Numbered from the stretch's first letter, positions 1 to 9,591 are shown. The stretch is 64,000 bases of DNA from Peribacillus sp044761665 (GCF_044761665.1 NZ_JBIWCW010000001.1:310001-374000); one strand, 5' to 3'. Notes: a model not told the origin generated them from the letters alone. Numbers and translations: made by a program.

Positions 1-1572
1 AAGAGCTAGATTAAGAGAATGGAGAGTGTCATCGTCCATTCCAAAACCGTTATCCTCCACGGATATTTCCAGGCTTGAAGCCTGTATCATTTTTCGAACT
101 TTAATAGATACTGTACCTTGTCTCCTGCTTTTCTCGATCCCATGCATAATGGCATTTTCAACCAATGGCTGAATGATCAGCTTTGGAACCCTCACTTGAA
201 GGCATTCGGGCGGAACCTCTATATGCCAAAGGAGTCGGTCGCCAAGCCTCATTTTCATAACTTGTAAATAACGCTCGATATGATCAAGTTCATCCGAAAC
301 GGTCACCCATTCATTACCCTTCATATCGCCTATCGTATAACGAAAAAGCTCCGACATCGCTATGACTATATCAGCCAAATCATCCTGCTCTTTTTCTTCT
401 AAAGACCAATAAAGGGCATTTAATGTATTGTAAAGGAAGTGGGGATCTATTTGAGCCTGTAATGCCTTTAACTCGGTTTGACTACGTAGTAACTCCTTTT
501 CATATACTTCTTGAATTAAATGATTCGTATTATCCACCATTTGGTTATAGGTTTTATTCAACTCTATGAATTCCAAGGAACCTGAGCTTTCCTGATTCGT
601 TTTCAGTTCATCCATCTTGGCTTTTTTCATCGTTTTTGTCAGTCTTTTAATTGGATTAGTGATCATCGTCGCTAAAAAGAAAGCGGATACAAGGAAAATG
701 ATGAAACCCATACTACCAGAAACCAAAGTGGCATTCCGTACGGCCGTTATCCGTTCTTGAAGAAAACTAGTAGGTTTTAAAATCACGATGGTCCACCCTA
801 ATTTTTCCGATACATGTTTTACCACCATATACTCCTTCCCCTCGATCATCACCACTTCGTCCCCATCTAACAGAATATTTCGAATATCCATGCCGTAGTT
901 ATCCGAAATCGGGCTCTTATCTACATCCAATAGCATCATATAATCTCCTCGATCACTGGTCCTTTCTTCCATTTGAAAGTAACTATTCGATATTCTTACC
1001 AATAAGTAGCCTCCATTTGTAAACATATGGTCCATTAAGCTAACTCTTCTAATGGCATAGGAATAATTTTTGTCATTCGGATCTTTTCCAATCCAAACTA
1101 ACCTTCCCTTTTTTGAATTGGCTAAAGTGACCCACTTCTGATCAATCATGCTCGATATCTTTTTTTCACTAAAAGGATACATTCTCTTTCCATCCGTTGA
1201 ATATAGTTCAAACGAGGAAATTCCATTCGAATAGGCGTGGAAATTATTAATGACCTTAATTAGCTCTGTTTTCTCGGCTGAATCCATGCGTTCATCATTT
1301 TCAACGAACTTTTGAACGGTTCCATTGGTGACCAATTGATTCGAGAGCATATCAATCTGTTGATATAGCGTCTCCATCCTTCCGTTTGCTTCAATGGCCG
1401 TTTGCTTAATCAACTTTTCTGTAGCTTCTCTCATTAACGTTCCGACTTGCTTATAAACCAGTAAAGAAACAATACATAGTACAATCATCATGACTGTCAG
1501 AAATACAGTCACAATCTGGTTTCTCAATGTATTCAGCTTTTTGAAATATGATTTAATGTTAGCTATCGTCAT
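1..1572 (-). CDS. YesM-type sensor histidine kinase (C-terminus cut by window edge)
   Basis: Membrane sensor kinase of the YesM/LytS type; such kinases usually phosphorylate an AraC-type response regulator and often control sugar uptake genes. Reading leftwards from the ATG at 1572 (preceded by AGGTG) the frame stays open to base 1. There is an N-terminal membrane segment, a long extracellular region, a second membrane segment and HAMP-like linker, then the family signature LQAQIDPHFLYNTLNALYWS and, further on, an N-box (QPLVENAIMHG) and the start of a G-box (DNGFGM). The end and any partner regulator lie outside the window. Family assignment is firm; the signal sensed is unknown. Confidence 0.9.
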   Translation of the reverse strand, partial: MTIANIKSYFKKLNTLRNQIVTVFLTVMMIVLCIVSLLVYKQVGTLMREATEKLIKQTAIEANGRMETLYQQIDMLSNQLVTNGTVQKFVENDERMDSAEKTELIKVINNFHAYSNGISSFELYSTDGKRMYPFSEKKISSMIDQKWVTLANSKKGRLVWIGKDPNDKNYSYAIRRVSLMDHMFTNGGYLLVRISNSYFQMEERTSDRGDYMMLLDVDKSPISDNYGMDIRNILLDGDEVVMIEGKEYMVVKHVSEKLGWTIVILKPTSFLQERITAVRNATLVSGSMGFIIFLVSAFFLATMITNPIKRLTKTMKKAKMDELKTNQESSGSLEFIELNKTYNQMVDNTNHLIQEVYEKELLRSQTELKALQAQIDPHFLYNTLNALYWSLEEKEQDDLADIVIAMSELFRYTIGDMKGNEWVTVSDELDHIERYLQVMKMRLGDRLLWHIEVPPECLQVRVPKLIIQPLVENAIMHGIEKSRRQGTVSIKVRKMIQASSLEISVEDNGFGMDDDTLHSLNLAL

Positions 1573-1856
1573 CACCTATTCTCTAAAACTACGATATGTT
1601 ATTAGTTAAATTCTACCAAATTTTTCATATTAGTACACAAATGTTTTACGGTAGCGACCTCTAGGTACATTCTCCATCATGCACCAAAAATCACGCCCCA
1701 ACGAAAAAGGAATACCCAGCTTTAGAGTTATGCATCAGGATGTCATCTGTTAGTTCGTGGTGGTTTTCTAAGAGAAAATCAGTTAGATGCTATGTTATAA
1801 TGGATGAATAAGAATCACGATAATCTGCATACGATCAAAAAGGGGCTGTGTTACAT

Positions 1857-3260
1857 ATGAATCATGAACTTATCATGCCAGTTGAAATGTCCATCAAAGA
1901 AAAAAAGAAACTCTCAAAAGGGAAAGTGCTGCAAGCAGTCGTATTTTCGCGATGTACGATGATTGAAGTGGAATCATCATTGAACGAAAATTACTATCTC
2001 ATTTACTATAAAAACACCCTGGTATATGGTGAAAAAGTAGACAAAGTAATAAAGAATTCATTTATCGATAAAATACGTAAAATGGGTATGGTCTTCCATT
2101 CAGATCATCCATTCCTTTCCGCAATCATCCCCAGCGAAACTGCCACGATTCCAAACAAAAACAAGCTATTCTCCCAACTTCAAAACCAATATTCTCTTCA
2201 GGAAGTAGCCTACATCGCTACGACTCTCGACTCATTTTTCACAAAAAAACAACTGACTAATGTCATTTACAAAATCTTTTACCATTACAGAAGAAATGGT
2301 AACTATATGCAGGCCTTTCAAATCATTAAAATCTTAAACAACTTTGATCCCGATTTGAATTCGGCAAGAGAGATTAAAAATTCCCTGGAATTTTACTCCT
2401 ACATGGAATTTTACAAATCCTCTGCCCTATCTGCCATCCATCAAAAAGATCCGCTATATGTTGAATGGTATTGCTTCAAAAACCGATTTCAACCTGATGA
2501 AGGAAAAATGTTAGTCGATTTATTGAAGCAACAGGATTCTTGCTTGGACATCGTAATACTCTGGATGGAGAAGATTCAAAATGGGTCAAATGTGACTTCT
2601 GTTGAAACGTACACTAACATGGCCTTACCATTCACATCCATGGAAAATTGGATAGTAACGCTTGATTATCTACATATCAATCCGTTTCAAGCCTTACCAC
2701 AAACCAAGACGATGATCGATAACATGCTTTTGGAAGAACGATATGAAACGGCGGCACTCTATTTATTAAATTTCCTTAACGCCCTTCCAGAAACCTACGA
2801 GGAAATCTTACATACTTTATGGGGACATCTAGATACCACATTCATTGCCGATCATCTAGATACCTTTTTGGTAGTGATTCAACAGCTCGTTTTAAAAGAG
2901 GGAGAAGAACAATCAGAACAAAGACTACTACAGCTTATTGGTAAATTACTAGAAACCTATGATCTTAAAGAGGTCCATGATAAGCTGCTCCCTATCCAAC
3001 CGTCAGCACCACATTCTCCTGTATTTCAGAAGATCAATAGAATGCTCACCTTGCTAGATGACCCCGATCAAATGATGGAACTAGGTCAATATTATGCAGA
3101 GTTTAAGCGATACGATGATGCCATTGAATGCTTCTCATGGGAAATGGAGCTGTATCCGGACGATCCTACTCCTGTATCACAACTTTCCAAAATGTATCAA
3201 AATAAAGGGATGGTTAAAGAGGCATTTGCTTACCATCAAATTTACGCTTCATTGAAATAG
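1857..3260 (+). CDS. TPR-repeat protein of unknown function
   Basis: Soluble protein of about 467 residues, not recognised beyond its repeats. The C-terminal 70 residues look like tandem tetratricopeptide repeats (for example ELGQYYAEFKRYDDAIECF followed by a second, similar helix pair), and the middle is also helical. No signal peptide or membrane segment. A GTG lies 9 bases upstream in frame, but AGGGG at 1841-1845 sits too close to it, so the ATG at 1857 is preferred. A TATAAT-like -10 lies near 1793-1799. A terminator follows, so the gene is probably monocistronic. TPRs suggest a protein-binding scaffold; nothing in the context says for what. Confidence 0.75.
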   Translation: MNHELIMPVEMSIKEKKKLSKGKVLQAVVFSRCTMIEVESSLNENYYLIYYKNTLVYGEKVDKVIKNSFIDKIRKMGMVFHSDHPFLSAIIPSETATIPNKNKLFSQLQNQYSLQEVAYIATTLDSFFTKKQLTNVIYKIFYHYRRNGNYMQAFQIIKILNNFDPDLNSAREIKNSLEFYSYMEFYKSSALSAIHQKDPLYVEWYCFKNRFQPDEGKMLVDLLKQQDSCLDIVILWMEKIQNGSNVTSVETYTNMALPFTSMENWIVTLDYLHINPFQALPQTKTMIDNMLLEERYETAALYLLNFLNALPETYEEILHTLWGHLDTTFIADHLDTFLVVIQQLVLKEGEEQSEQRLLQLIGKLLETYDLKEVHDKLLPIQPSAPHSPVFQKINRMLTLLDDPDQMMELGQYYAEFKRYDDAIECFSWEMELYPDDPTPVSQLSKMYQNKGMVKEAFAYHQIYASLK

Positions 3261-3281
3261 TTACAAACTCCATACCTGTAA

Positions 3282-3318
3282 AAAAGAATGAGAACTCAAC
3301 CTTCTTATTCTTTTTTTA
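3282..3318 (+). terminator. Rho-independent terminator after the TPR gene
   Basis: A 12-bp stem (AAAGAATGAGAA with TTCTTATTCTTT, one G-U pair) with a 7-base loop runs into a T tract, 20 bases after the TPR stop codon. Confidence 0.8.
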
Positions 3319-3387
3319 TAACGGCTATTCAAAACACTCAAATAACAATTCATTCGACAAAAAACTACACTTTATCGACAAATCCAT

Positions 3388-3416
3388 TTGACATTTAAAC
3401 CATAAATGTTTAGAAT
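3388..3416 (+). promoter_or_regulatory. SigA-type promoter of the amino-acid permease, with inverted repeat in the spacer
   Basis: TTGACA (3388-3393), a 17-bp spacer, and TAGAAT (3411-3416). The spacer contains CATTTA-N5-TAAATG, an exact 6-bp inverted repeat that could be an operator. Position fits the permease at 3454. Confidence 0.65.
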
Positions 3417-3453
3417 TTTTATGTTATTCAAATAAACGAATTGAGTGTATAAA

Positions 3454-4842
3454 ATGAAAACGAAATTATTTCGAAAAAAATCTGTGAATCAACTTTTACA
3501 AAAGCATGGAAAAGTACAATTAAAAAAGACACTTGTTGCATTTGATTTAATACTGCTCGGTGTTGGTGCCATTGTTGGTACAGGAATCTTCATCCTGCCG
3601 GGAACTGTTGCAGCCCAATATGCAGGACCAGGGATTGTGTTCTCTTTTATCATTGCCGCCTTTGTTTGCGCATTCGCTGCAATGTGTTACTCTGAATTTT
3701 CTTCATCAGTTCCAGTAACGGGTAGTGCGTACACATACTCCTACATTGTCTTTGGGGAGATCATTGCTTGGCTAGTCGGCTGGTCCCTATTACTCGAATA
3801 CGGCTTAGCTGTTGCTGCAGTTGCTACAGGCTGGTCATCCTATTTTAGCTCGCTACTTAGCGGCTTTAATATTTTGCTTCCTCATGAAGTATCTGGTGCT
3901 TTTAATCCGGACAACGGCACATACATTAACTTGCCAGCCGTGTTGATCATTTTTTTAATTGCCGGCTTATTAACTTTAGGCATTAAAGAATCGACAAAAT
4001 TCAATACGATTATGGTATGTGTGAAAGTGGCTGTTATTTTACTATTCATTGTAGTCGGCGCATTCTACGTTGAACCAACAAACTGGCAGCCGTTCACACC
4101 GTTTGGTACAAGCGGAGTCCTAAATGCCGCGGCCTTGGTGTTCTTCGCCTATCTTGGCTTCGATGCTGTCTCATCTGCAGCCGAGGAAGTTAAAAATCCA
4201 CAGCGTAACATGCCAATCGGTATTATCGGTTCGCTATTCATCTGTACCTTATTGTACGTTGCGTTATCCCTTGTATTGACAGGTATGGTTTCTTACACAA
4301 AATTAAATGTAAGTGACCCTGTAAGCTTTGCCATGCAAATGGTACACCAAGATTGGGTGGCAGGTATTATCTCAATCGGCGCCGTCGTTGGTATGATGAC
4401 CGTAATTCTTGTTATGCTTTACGGTGGCACGCGTCTTGTATACTCATTCGGTCGTGATGGCTTACTACCAAAAGTATTATGCGAAGTTCATCCGAAACGG
4501 AAAACACCTGTAAAAAACACATGGATTTTTGCAATCCTCGTTGCCTTATGCGCAGGCTTCGTCCCATTGGATAAGCTTACAGAGCTTGTAAATATGGGTA
4601 CTCTTTTAGCCTTCACTGTTGTATCAATCGGCGTCATTTACTTACGCAAAAACAAAGACATTCCGAATGAAGGATTCAAAGTACCTTTCTTCCCAGTGAT
4701 TCCGATCCTTTCATTTGTTTTATGCATCTTCCTAATGACCCAGCTATCTGCACACACATGGATTGCCTGCAGTATTTGGATGATCATCGGTATTATTATT
4801 TACTTTGCTTACGGTAAAAAGCATAGTGTCTTGAACAAATAA
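3454..4842 (+). CDS. APC-family amino-acid permease (YfnA/CAT type)
   Basis: Integral membrane amino-acid transporter of the APC superfamily, about 462 residues, with the usual 12 hydrophobic segments. TM1 carries the family signature GVGAIVGTGIFILPG, and the sequence YSEFSSSVPVTGSAYTYSY in TM3 is typical of the cationic amino-acid transporter branch (B. subtilis YfnA is a close relative by memory). Substrate cannot be fixed from sequence. A GTG at 3445 is in frame, but neither start has a strong ribosome site; the ATG at 3454 has a weak GAG upstream and matches homologues better. Flanked by a strong promoter and a convergent terminator, so it is a single-gene unit. Confidence 0.88.
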   Translation: MKTKLFRKKSVNQLLQKHGKVQLKKTLVAFDLILLGVGAIVGTGIFILPGTVAAQYAGPGIVFSFIIAAFVCAFAAMCYSEFSSSVPVTGSAYTYSYIVFGEIIAWLVGWSLLLEYGLAVAAVATGWSSYFSSLLSGFNILLPHEVSGAFNPDNGTYINLPAVLIIFLIAGLLTLGIKESTKFNTIMVCVKVAVILLFIVVGAFYVEPTNWQPFTPFGTSGVLNAAALVFFAYLGFDAVSSAAEEVKNPQRNMPIGIIGSLFICTLLYVALSLVLTGMVSYTKLNVSDPVSFAMQMVHQDWVAGIISIGAVVGMMTVILVMLYGGTRLVYSFGRDGLLPKVLCEVHPKRKTPVKNTWIFAILVALCAGFVPLDKLTELVNMGTLLAFTVVSIGVIYLRKNKDIPNEGFKVPFFPVIPILSFVLCIFLMTQLSAHTWIACSIWMIIGIIIYFAYGKKHSVLNK

Positions 4843-4847
4843 CAAAT

Positions 4848-4897
4848 ATGGCTGTTTCAGATGTGAACTTCACTTCTGAAACAGCCATTTATTTTTG
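4848..4897. terminator. Bidirectional terminator between permease and codA
   Basis: Long hairpin in which GGCTGTTTCAGA pairs with TCTGAAACAGCC, with A and T tracts on both sides; it can serve both convergent genes. Confidence 0.8.
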
Positions 4898-4913
4898 CAA
4901 AGAGCTTTTTCTA

Positions 4914-6185
4914 TTATTTATTAAAAGTAATGTTCTCTGTACCTTGTCCTAAGTGAATGGTCGTTTCTCTTGGTTTTGTTTCTGCTATCACTTTCCCATA
5001 TCTGAAGGAATAGCGTACTGACGCCTGTTTACGGACTGCTTCGTATTCATTTTCTGCGGATAAAACGATAAAGTTGGCAGGTTTTCCCGCCTCTATTCCA
5101 TAGTGATCCACGATTTGTAAGGTTTTTGCACTATTGGCGGTAATCAAATCGATGGAGTTGATGATTTGCTCATATCCCATTAGTTGAGAAGCATGAATGC
5201 CCATATGCAGCACTTGCAGCATGTTTCCTGTTCCTAGTGGATACCATGGGTCGAATATATCATCGTGACCGAAGCATACGTTTAATCCTGCTTCCTGCAA
5301 TTCTTTGACCCGCGTTAAGCCTCTTCGTTTCGGATACGTATCGAATCTTCCTTGAAGGTGAATATTCACCAATGGATTGGATACGAAATTTATAGAAGAA
5401 AGCTTCAATAACCGAAATAACTTATAGGTATAGGCATCATTATAAGAACCCATTGCCGTCGTATGACTGGCTGTCGTTCGTGTACCTAGCCCGCGCTCGT
5501 AAGCTTCTTTTGCGACGACTTCGACAAAACGTGATTGCTCGTCATCGATTTCATCACAATGTATATCCACGAGGCGGTCGTATTTTTCCGCTAAATCAAA
5601 CGCAATTTTCATTGATTCCACGCCATATTCGCGAGTGAATTCAAAGTGCGGAATGCCCCCTACAACATCGGCACCCATTTTTAGCGCTTCTTCCAGTAAT
5701 CCCGTTCCATTCGGATAAGACAAAATTCCTTCCTGTGGAAAAGCCACTAACTGCAAATCAACGAAATCTGACATTTCTTCTTTTACTTCGAGCATGGCTT
5801 TTAGAGCCGTTAGGTCTGGATCGGTTACATCGATATGTGTACGAACATGCTGAATTCCTTGAGCGATTTGCCACTTTAAAGCCGTTTTCGCCCTTGTTTT
5901 CACATCTTCATTCGTCAAGGATTCTTTTCGCTGAGACCACCGCTGAATTCCCTCAAATAAAGTCCCACTTTGATTCCACTCCGGCTCTCCTGCCGTCAAC
6001 GTCGTGTCGAGGTGGATATGTGGTTCAATAAAGGGAGGTAACACTAGTAATCCCTCGACATCATAAATTGGCTGATTCAGCTCGTCCTCATTAAGCGTCT
6101 GCGTAACCGCTTCAATCATTCCTTCTCTGACGACAATATTCCAAAGACCTTCTTTTCCTCTTAATTTAGCATTTTTAATAAGCAT
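4914..6185 (-). CDS. codA: Cytosine deaminase (amidohydrolase family)
   Basis: Hydrolyses cytosine to uracil and ammonia in pyrimidine salvage. About 423 residues, as usual for CodA. Metal-binding motifs of the amidohydrolase fold are present: PHIHLD near residue 58, HCDEIDDEQSRF in the middle, SHTTAMGSYNDAY, and CFGHDDIFDPWYPLGTGNML carrying the catalytic Asp and the substrate-contact Asp/Trp region. GTG at 6197 overlaps its own ribosome site (GAGGTG), so the ATG at 6185 is chosen; it overlaps the end of codB by 11 bases, implying translational coupling. Cotranscribed with codB and controlled by the PyrR-type leader upstream of that gene. Confidence 0.93.
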   Translation of the reverse strand: MLIKNAKLRGKEGLWNIVVREGMIEAVTQTLNEDELNQPIYDVEGLLVLPPFIEPHIHLDTTLTAGEPEWNQSGTLFEGIQRWSQRKESLTNEDVKTRAKTALKWQIAQGIQHVRTHIDVTDPDLTALKAMLEVKEEMSDFVDLQLVAFPQEGILSYPNGTGLLEEALKMGADVVGGIPHFEFTREYGVESMKIAFDLAEKYDRLVDIHCDEIDDEQSRFVEVVAKEAYERGLGTRTTASHTTAMGSYNDAYTYKLFRLLKLSSINFVSNPLVNIHLQGRFDTYPKRRGLTRVKELQEAGLNVCFGHDDIFDPWYPLGTGNMLQVLHMGIHASQLMGYEQIINSIDLITANSAKTLQIVDHYGIEAGKPANFIVLSAENEYEAVRKQASVRYSFRYGKVIAETKPRETTIHLGQGTENITFNK

Positions 6186-7443
6186 CGGTTTGTACACCTC
6201 TTTTTAGATTTTCGTGGTTTTTGTTAGTAGGTACATATTTCATCAAGACAACATAGAGGATAACGGTCCCGATTAGTGCATTAATTGGCACGATGCCAGG
6301 TCCGAACTGAGCCAATGCGACTCCTCCTGCCCAAGCTATCATCGATAACCAATTGACCTTTTCGAAAGACATCTCTTCGAACTTTCCATATTTTCTGCAT
6401 TTCACGATAAAGTAGTCTGCCAGAATAATGGCCCCGATCGACGGGACTGCTGCTCCCAGTACATTCAGAAAACCGACGAAGTTATTATAAAGCCACATCG
6501 CTAACACGGTGCCGATGATTCCATTAACAACGACAAGCTTCTTCTTGGAAATTTTCGTAACATTGGCAAATCCCAATCCCGAAGCGTATAGGGCATTATC
6601 ATTCGTTGTCCAAATATTCAGTCCCAGTACGATAATCGCCGGCAAAATCAGCTCTTGCAAAAACATGACTTCCGAAATATCCGAAACACCGTACGTCATC
6701 GCTCCAATCGCCCCGAATATGAACATCAATGAATTGCCTAGAAAAAAGGCTATCACAGTTGCGACAACAGCTGACCGAGTCGTCTTGGCAAAACGGGCAA
6801 AGTCAGGAGTCAAGGTACCCCCGCTGATAAATGAGCCAATGCAGATGGTTAAGGCAGCACCCACTCCCATCATTTCAGAAGGTTGATAGTTTAGCAACCC
6901 CTGAACCCCACCGATCGTTTCCGTTGCCTCAAATACCGAGTAGCTACCCAGAATGGCAATGGCCGGCACGGCAATTAACCCTAACAGCACGAGTGCCTTA
7001 ATACCATAGATGGCTGATATCGTCATCATAATACCAAAACTAAAAATCAATAGATAGACATTAATCCCTGTAGCCTTTTCGACCGGAACCGCGAACATCG
7101 CCACCCCCACGCCAAACCAGCCTACTTGCGTTAACCCCAGCAATAGAGAGGGTACATAGGAGCCTTTATCACCAAAGGCATACTTTGCAAGCAGATGTGT
7201 AGAAAGCCCGGTCTTGGCGGCAATATGGGCCAACGCCCCCGTATACATGCCGAGCACACAATTACCTGCCAATACGATGAGAAGGAACTGCATCAATGTT
7301 AATCCTGTTCCCAATTCCCCTCCCGACCACATGCTGGCCGAGAAAAAAGTGAACCCTAGCATAATGGATAGAATCTTCCAAAAATTATTGCGATTTTTTT
7401 GCGGTACAGCTTGCCATGAAAATTCTGCATCTACTTTTCCCAT
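6175..7443 (-). CDS. codB: Cytosine permease (NCS1 family)
   Basis: Imports cytosine across the membrane. 422 residues with about 12 membrane helices, typical of nucleobase:cation symporter-1 proteins; the N-terminal AEFSWQAVPQKNRNNFW resembles CodB. The open frame extends about 160 bases further upstream, but that stretch is the leader RNA with a terminator hairpin; the ATG at 7443 follows GGAGG at good spacing and gives the expected N-terminus. First gene of codBA. Confidence 0.92.
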   Translation of the reverse strand: MGKVDAEFSWQAVPQKNRNNFWKILSIMLGFTFFSASMWSGGELGTGLTLMQFLLIVLAGNCVLGMYTGALAHIAAKTGLSTHLLAKYAFGDKGSYVPSLLLGLTQVGWFGVGVAMFAVPVEKATGINVYLLIFSFGIMMTISAIYGIKALVLLGLIAVPAIAILGSYSVFEATETIGGVQGLLNYQPSEMMGVGAALTICIGSFISGGTLTPDFARFAKTTRSAVVATVIAFFLGNSLMFIFGAIGAMTYGVSDISEVMFLQELILPAIIVLGLNIWTTNDNALYASGLGFANVTKISKKKLVVVNGIIGTVLAMWLYNNFVGFLNVLGAAVPSIGAIILADYFIVKCRKYGKFEEMSFEKVNWLSMIAWAGGVALAQFGPGIVPINALIGTVILYVVLMKYVPTNKNHENLKRGVQTDAY

Positions 7444-7477
7444 AACGTTTCCTCCATTTTTAAACTGATACCCACAA

Positions 7478-7520
7478 AGAAAAAAGAGGTCTATTGTCAT
7501 GAACCGACAATAAACCTCTT
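7478..7520 (-). terminator. Attenuator terminator in the codBA leader
   Basis: On the minus strand AGAGGTTTATTGTC pairs with GACAATAGACCTCT (14 bp, one G-U) around a 7-base loop, followed by six T residues. It ends about 35 bases before the codB start codon, so it must be bypassed for expression; the PyrR-type element upstream is the likely switch. Confidence 0.88.
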
Positions 7521-7560
7521 CTGCATTATGACGAGCAGAATCCAGGCAAAAAATGCATAG

Positions 7561-7608
7561 AGTCTCCCCATCATAAAAATCCGTTGTCCTTGTCAGCCTC
7601 ACGGGACT
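7561..7608 (-). promoter_or_regulatory. PyrR-type binding loop (anti-antiterminator) in the codBA leader
   Basis: The minus-strand RNA reads AGTCCCGTGAGGCTGACAAG, then GACAACGG, a short loop and GGGGAGACT. This matches the known PyrR-binding stem-loop of Bacillus pyr leaders (AGUCC-N-GUGAGGCU...AAGG...AACGG) with closing AGTC/GACT pairs. In the family, UMP-bound PyrR stabilises this hairpin and so favours the downstream terminator. Its presence before a cytosine permease fits pyrimidine salvage logic. PyrR itself is not in the window. Confidence 0.85.
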
Positions 7609-7639
7609 GAATTAAAGATACCAATATTGAATTATTTAT

Positions 7640-7668
7640 ATTATTCCAAAAAATTAAAGTTAAGTCAA
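7640..7668 (-). promoter_or_regulatory. SigA-type promoter of codBA
   Basis: On the minus strand TTGACT (7668-7663), 17-bp spacer, AATAAT (7645-7640). Transcription would start near 7632, about 25 bases before the PyrR element. Confidence 0.7.
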
Positions 7669-7900
7669 TACTAAAAATAATATCCACCTAACTTTATGCT
7701 ATCCCTACAAATCAAACAATACTGAATGCAGCTTTGCTATCTAATCCGTGGATTTCACATTACAGACATATAGGCCTATTTCAGGAAAGTAATGCTGCCC
7801 TATGTAAATAGATCTTACCCTCATCTCTTCCTCCTCTAGAACCCATAAAGAATTTACTATATACTTTCATTAAAATGATGAAAAGTGTGGTGACCCTTAC

Positions 7901-8590
7901 TTGTTTAAACTCTTGTTAATTGAAGATGATACAACTCTCTTCAAGGAAATCAAGGAACGCCTTTCACAGTGGTCTTATGATGTATATGGAATTGATGATT
8001 TTGGTAAGGTGATGCAAGAATTCACAGCCATTAAGCCAGACTTGGTTATCATCGACATCCAGTTGCCGAAATTCGACGGATTTCATTGGTGCAGGATGAT
8101 TCGAAACCACTCGAATGTACCCATCCTCTTTTTATCATCACGCGACCATCCGACCGACATCGTGATGTCCATGCAGTTTGGGGCAGATGATTTCATCCAG
8201 AAACCCTTTCATTTTGATGTACTGATCGCCAAGATACAAGCGACGCTTCGTCGTGTCTATAATTACAATACCGAAAAAATCGAACTAAAAACCTGGTGCG
8301 GCGCCACCTTGGATTATGAAAAAAACACGGTTACGAATGCGTCAGGCACGATCGAGCTGACAAAAAATGAAGTGTTCATCTTAAAAAGGCTGATTGAACA
8401 GAAGAATAAGATTGTAAGCCGCGATGATTTAATCAATAGTTTATGGAATGACAAACGCTTTATCAGTGATAATACACTGACAGTCAATGTAAACCGATTG
8501 AGAAAAAGACTGGACGAGCTAGGTTTAGGACAGTTCATCGAAACGAAAGTAGGACAAGGCTACATCGCTGTCGAAGAGGATTACGAATGA
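7901..8590 (+). CDS. Response regulator, BceR/OmpR type
   Basis: DNA-binding response regulator, 229 residues. N-terminal receiver domain with acidic pair EDD near residue 8, phosphoryl-acceptor Asp in LVIIDIQLP (about residue 52), Lys in QKPFH; C-terminal winged helix (IELTKNEVFILKRL ... DNTLTVNVNRLRKRL). It overlaps the kinase gene by ATGA, and an ABC transporter follows, giving the classic BceRS-BceAB arrangement that senses and resists cell-wall-active peptides. Start is TTG at 7901; GGTGA lies upstream. It likely acts on the inverted repeat at 9583-9608. Confidence 0.92.
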   Translation: MFKLLLIEDDTTLFKEIKERLSQWSYDVYGIDDFGKVMQEFTAIKPDLVIIDIQLPKFDGFHWCRMIRNHSNVPILFLSSRDHPTDIVMSMQFGADDFIQKPFHFDVLIAKIQATLRRVYNYNTEKIELKTWCGATLDYEKNTVTNASGTIELTKNEVFILKRLIEQKNKIVSRDDLINSLWNDKRFISDNTLTVNVNRLRKRLDELGLGQFIETKVGQGYIAVEEDYE

Positions 8591-9591
8591 TTAAAAATTT
8601 TATACTGGAACGGTTTAGCTGGATTGCTTGCTACCTTTTCTTTCACTTATTTATTCTATTCGTCGCCTATGTTGATTCGGCGATCCCTTTCCCACCTGTT
8701 CTATATATGGTCTTTTTATCGTTCATCATGTTCTGCATCTTTTTGACTGTCCGCTACAAAAAGGAAACCAAATTCTACCGAAGCTTAGCGGAACAGGATG
8801 ATAATTTGGATTTGTCCAATATAGCTGACCCGGAAAGCCCATTTGAACGAATCATCGAAAGAAGCATCAGCAATCAAATTGACTATTTGAAACATACGGC
8901 TTCGCAAGGGCAAATGACATTGGAGCAGGAAAAGGACGAATTATTGGCTTGGATTCATGAAGTGAAAACGCCTTTGACAGCCCTACATTTAATGATGGAT
9001 CGCATACAAGATGAAGAACTCAAATCTCATATGACGTATGAATGGCTCCGTATCCACCTCTTGCTTGATCAGCAATTGCACCAACGGCGCCTGCCCTTCA
9101 TGGAAAATGATTTATATATCGGTCACACGGATCTGGAATCGATCATTTTCGACGAGATTAAGACATTACAGTCATGGTGCATTCAAAAAGGGATAGGCTT
9201 CGATATCGATTTAGAAAAAGCCGAGTGCTTGAGCGATAGTAAATGGATAGCATTTATCATCCGGCAACTTTTGACCAATAGCATCAAATATAGTGAAGGA
9301 TCCGATATCCTGGTACAGAGCCATGAATCCAATGGACAAACGATCCTAGAAGTGAAGGATGCTGGCCGTGGCATCGACCCAAGGGACCTTCCCCGCATTT
9401 TTGATAAAGGATTCACATCAACGATCAATCACCAAGACCATGGGGCGACGGGGATGGGATTATATTTAACCAAGAAAGTTGCCGATTCTTTATTAATCGA
9501 TATAACCGTACAATCCACTCTCGGAGAAGGAACCACCTTCACCTTGACCTTTCCGAAACGAAATCAATTCGTGAAATTCCTTAGCATGTGA
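8587..9591 (+). CDS. Intramembrane-sensing histidine kinase, BceS type
   Basis: 334 residues with two N-terminal membrane helices separated by only a few residues (residues about 10-60), so it has almost no extracellular sensor: the mark of BceS-like kinases that get their signal from the partner ABC transporter. H-box WIHEVKTPLTALHLM, N-box RQLLTNSIKYS, G-boxes DAGRGID and GATGMGLYL are all intact. Its stop codon lies within the inverted repeat that probably regulates the transporter genes. Confidence 0.92.
   Translation: MIKNFILERFSWIACYLFFHLFILFVAYVDSAIPFPPVLYMVFLSFIMFCIFLTVRYKKETKFYRSLAEQDDNLDLSNIADPESPFERIIERSISNQIDYLKHTASQGQMTLEQEKDELLAWIHEVKTPLTALHLMMDRIQDEELKSHMTYEWLRIHLLLDQQLHQRRLPFMENDLYIGHTDLESIIFDEIKTLQSWCIQKGIGFDIDLEKAECLSDSKWIAFIIRQLLTNSIKYSEGSDILVQSHESNGQTILEVKDAGRGIDPRDLPRIFDKGFTSTINHQDHGATGMGLYLTKKVADSLLIDITVQSTLGEGTTFTLTFPKRNQFVKFLSM

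Noticed and set aside
5453..6031. Plus-strand frames of 60-98 codons inside codA
   Set aside because: They run opposite to a well-conserved enzyme gene, have no ribosome sites, and show no protein-like composition.
7444..7602. N-terminal extension of codB
   Set aside because: The stretch holds a terminator hairpin and PyrR element, and a better start with GGAGG gives the family N-terminus.
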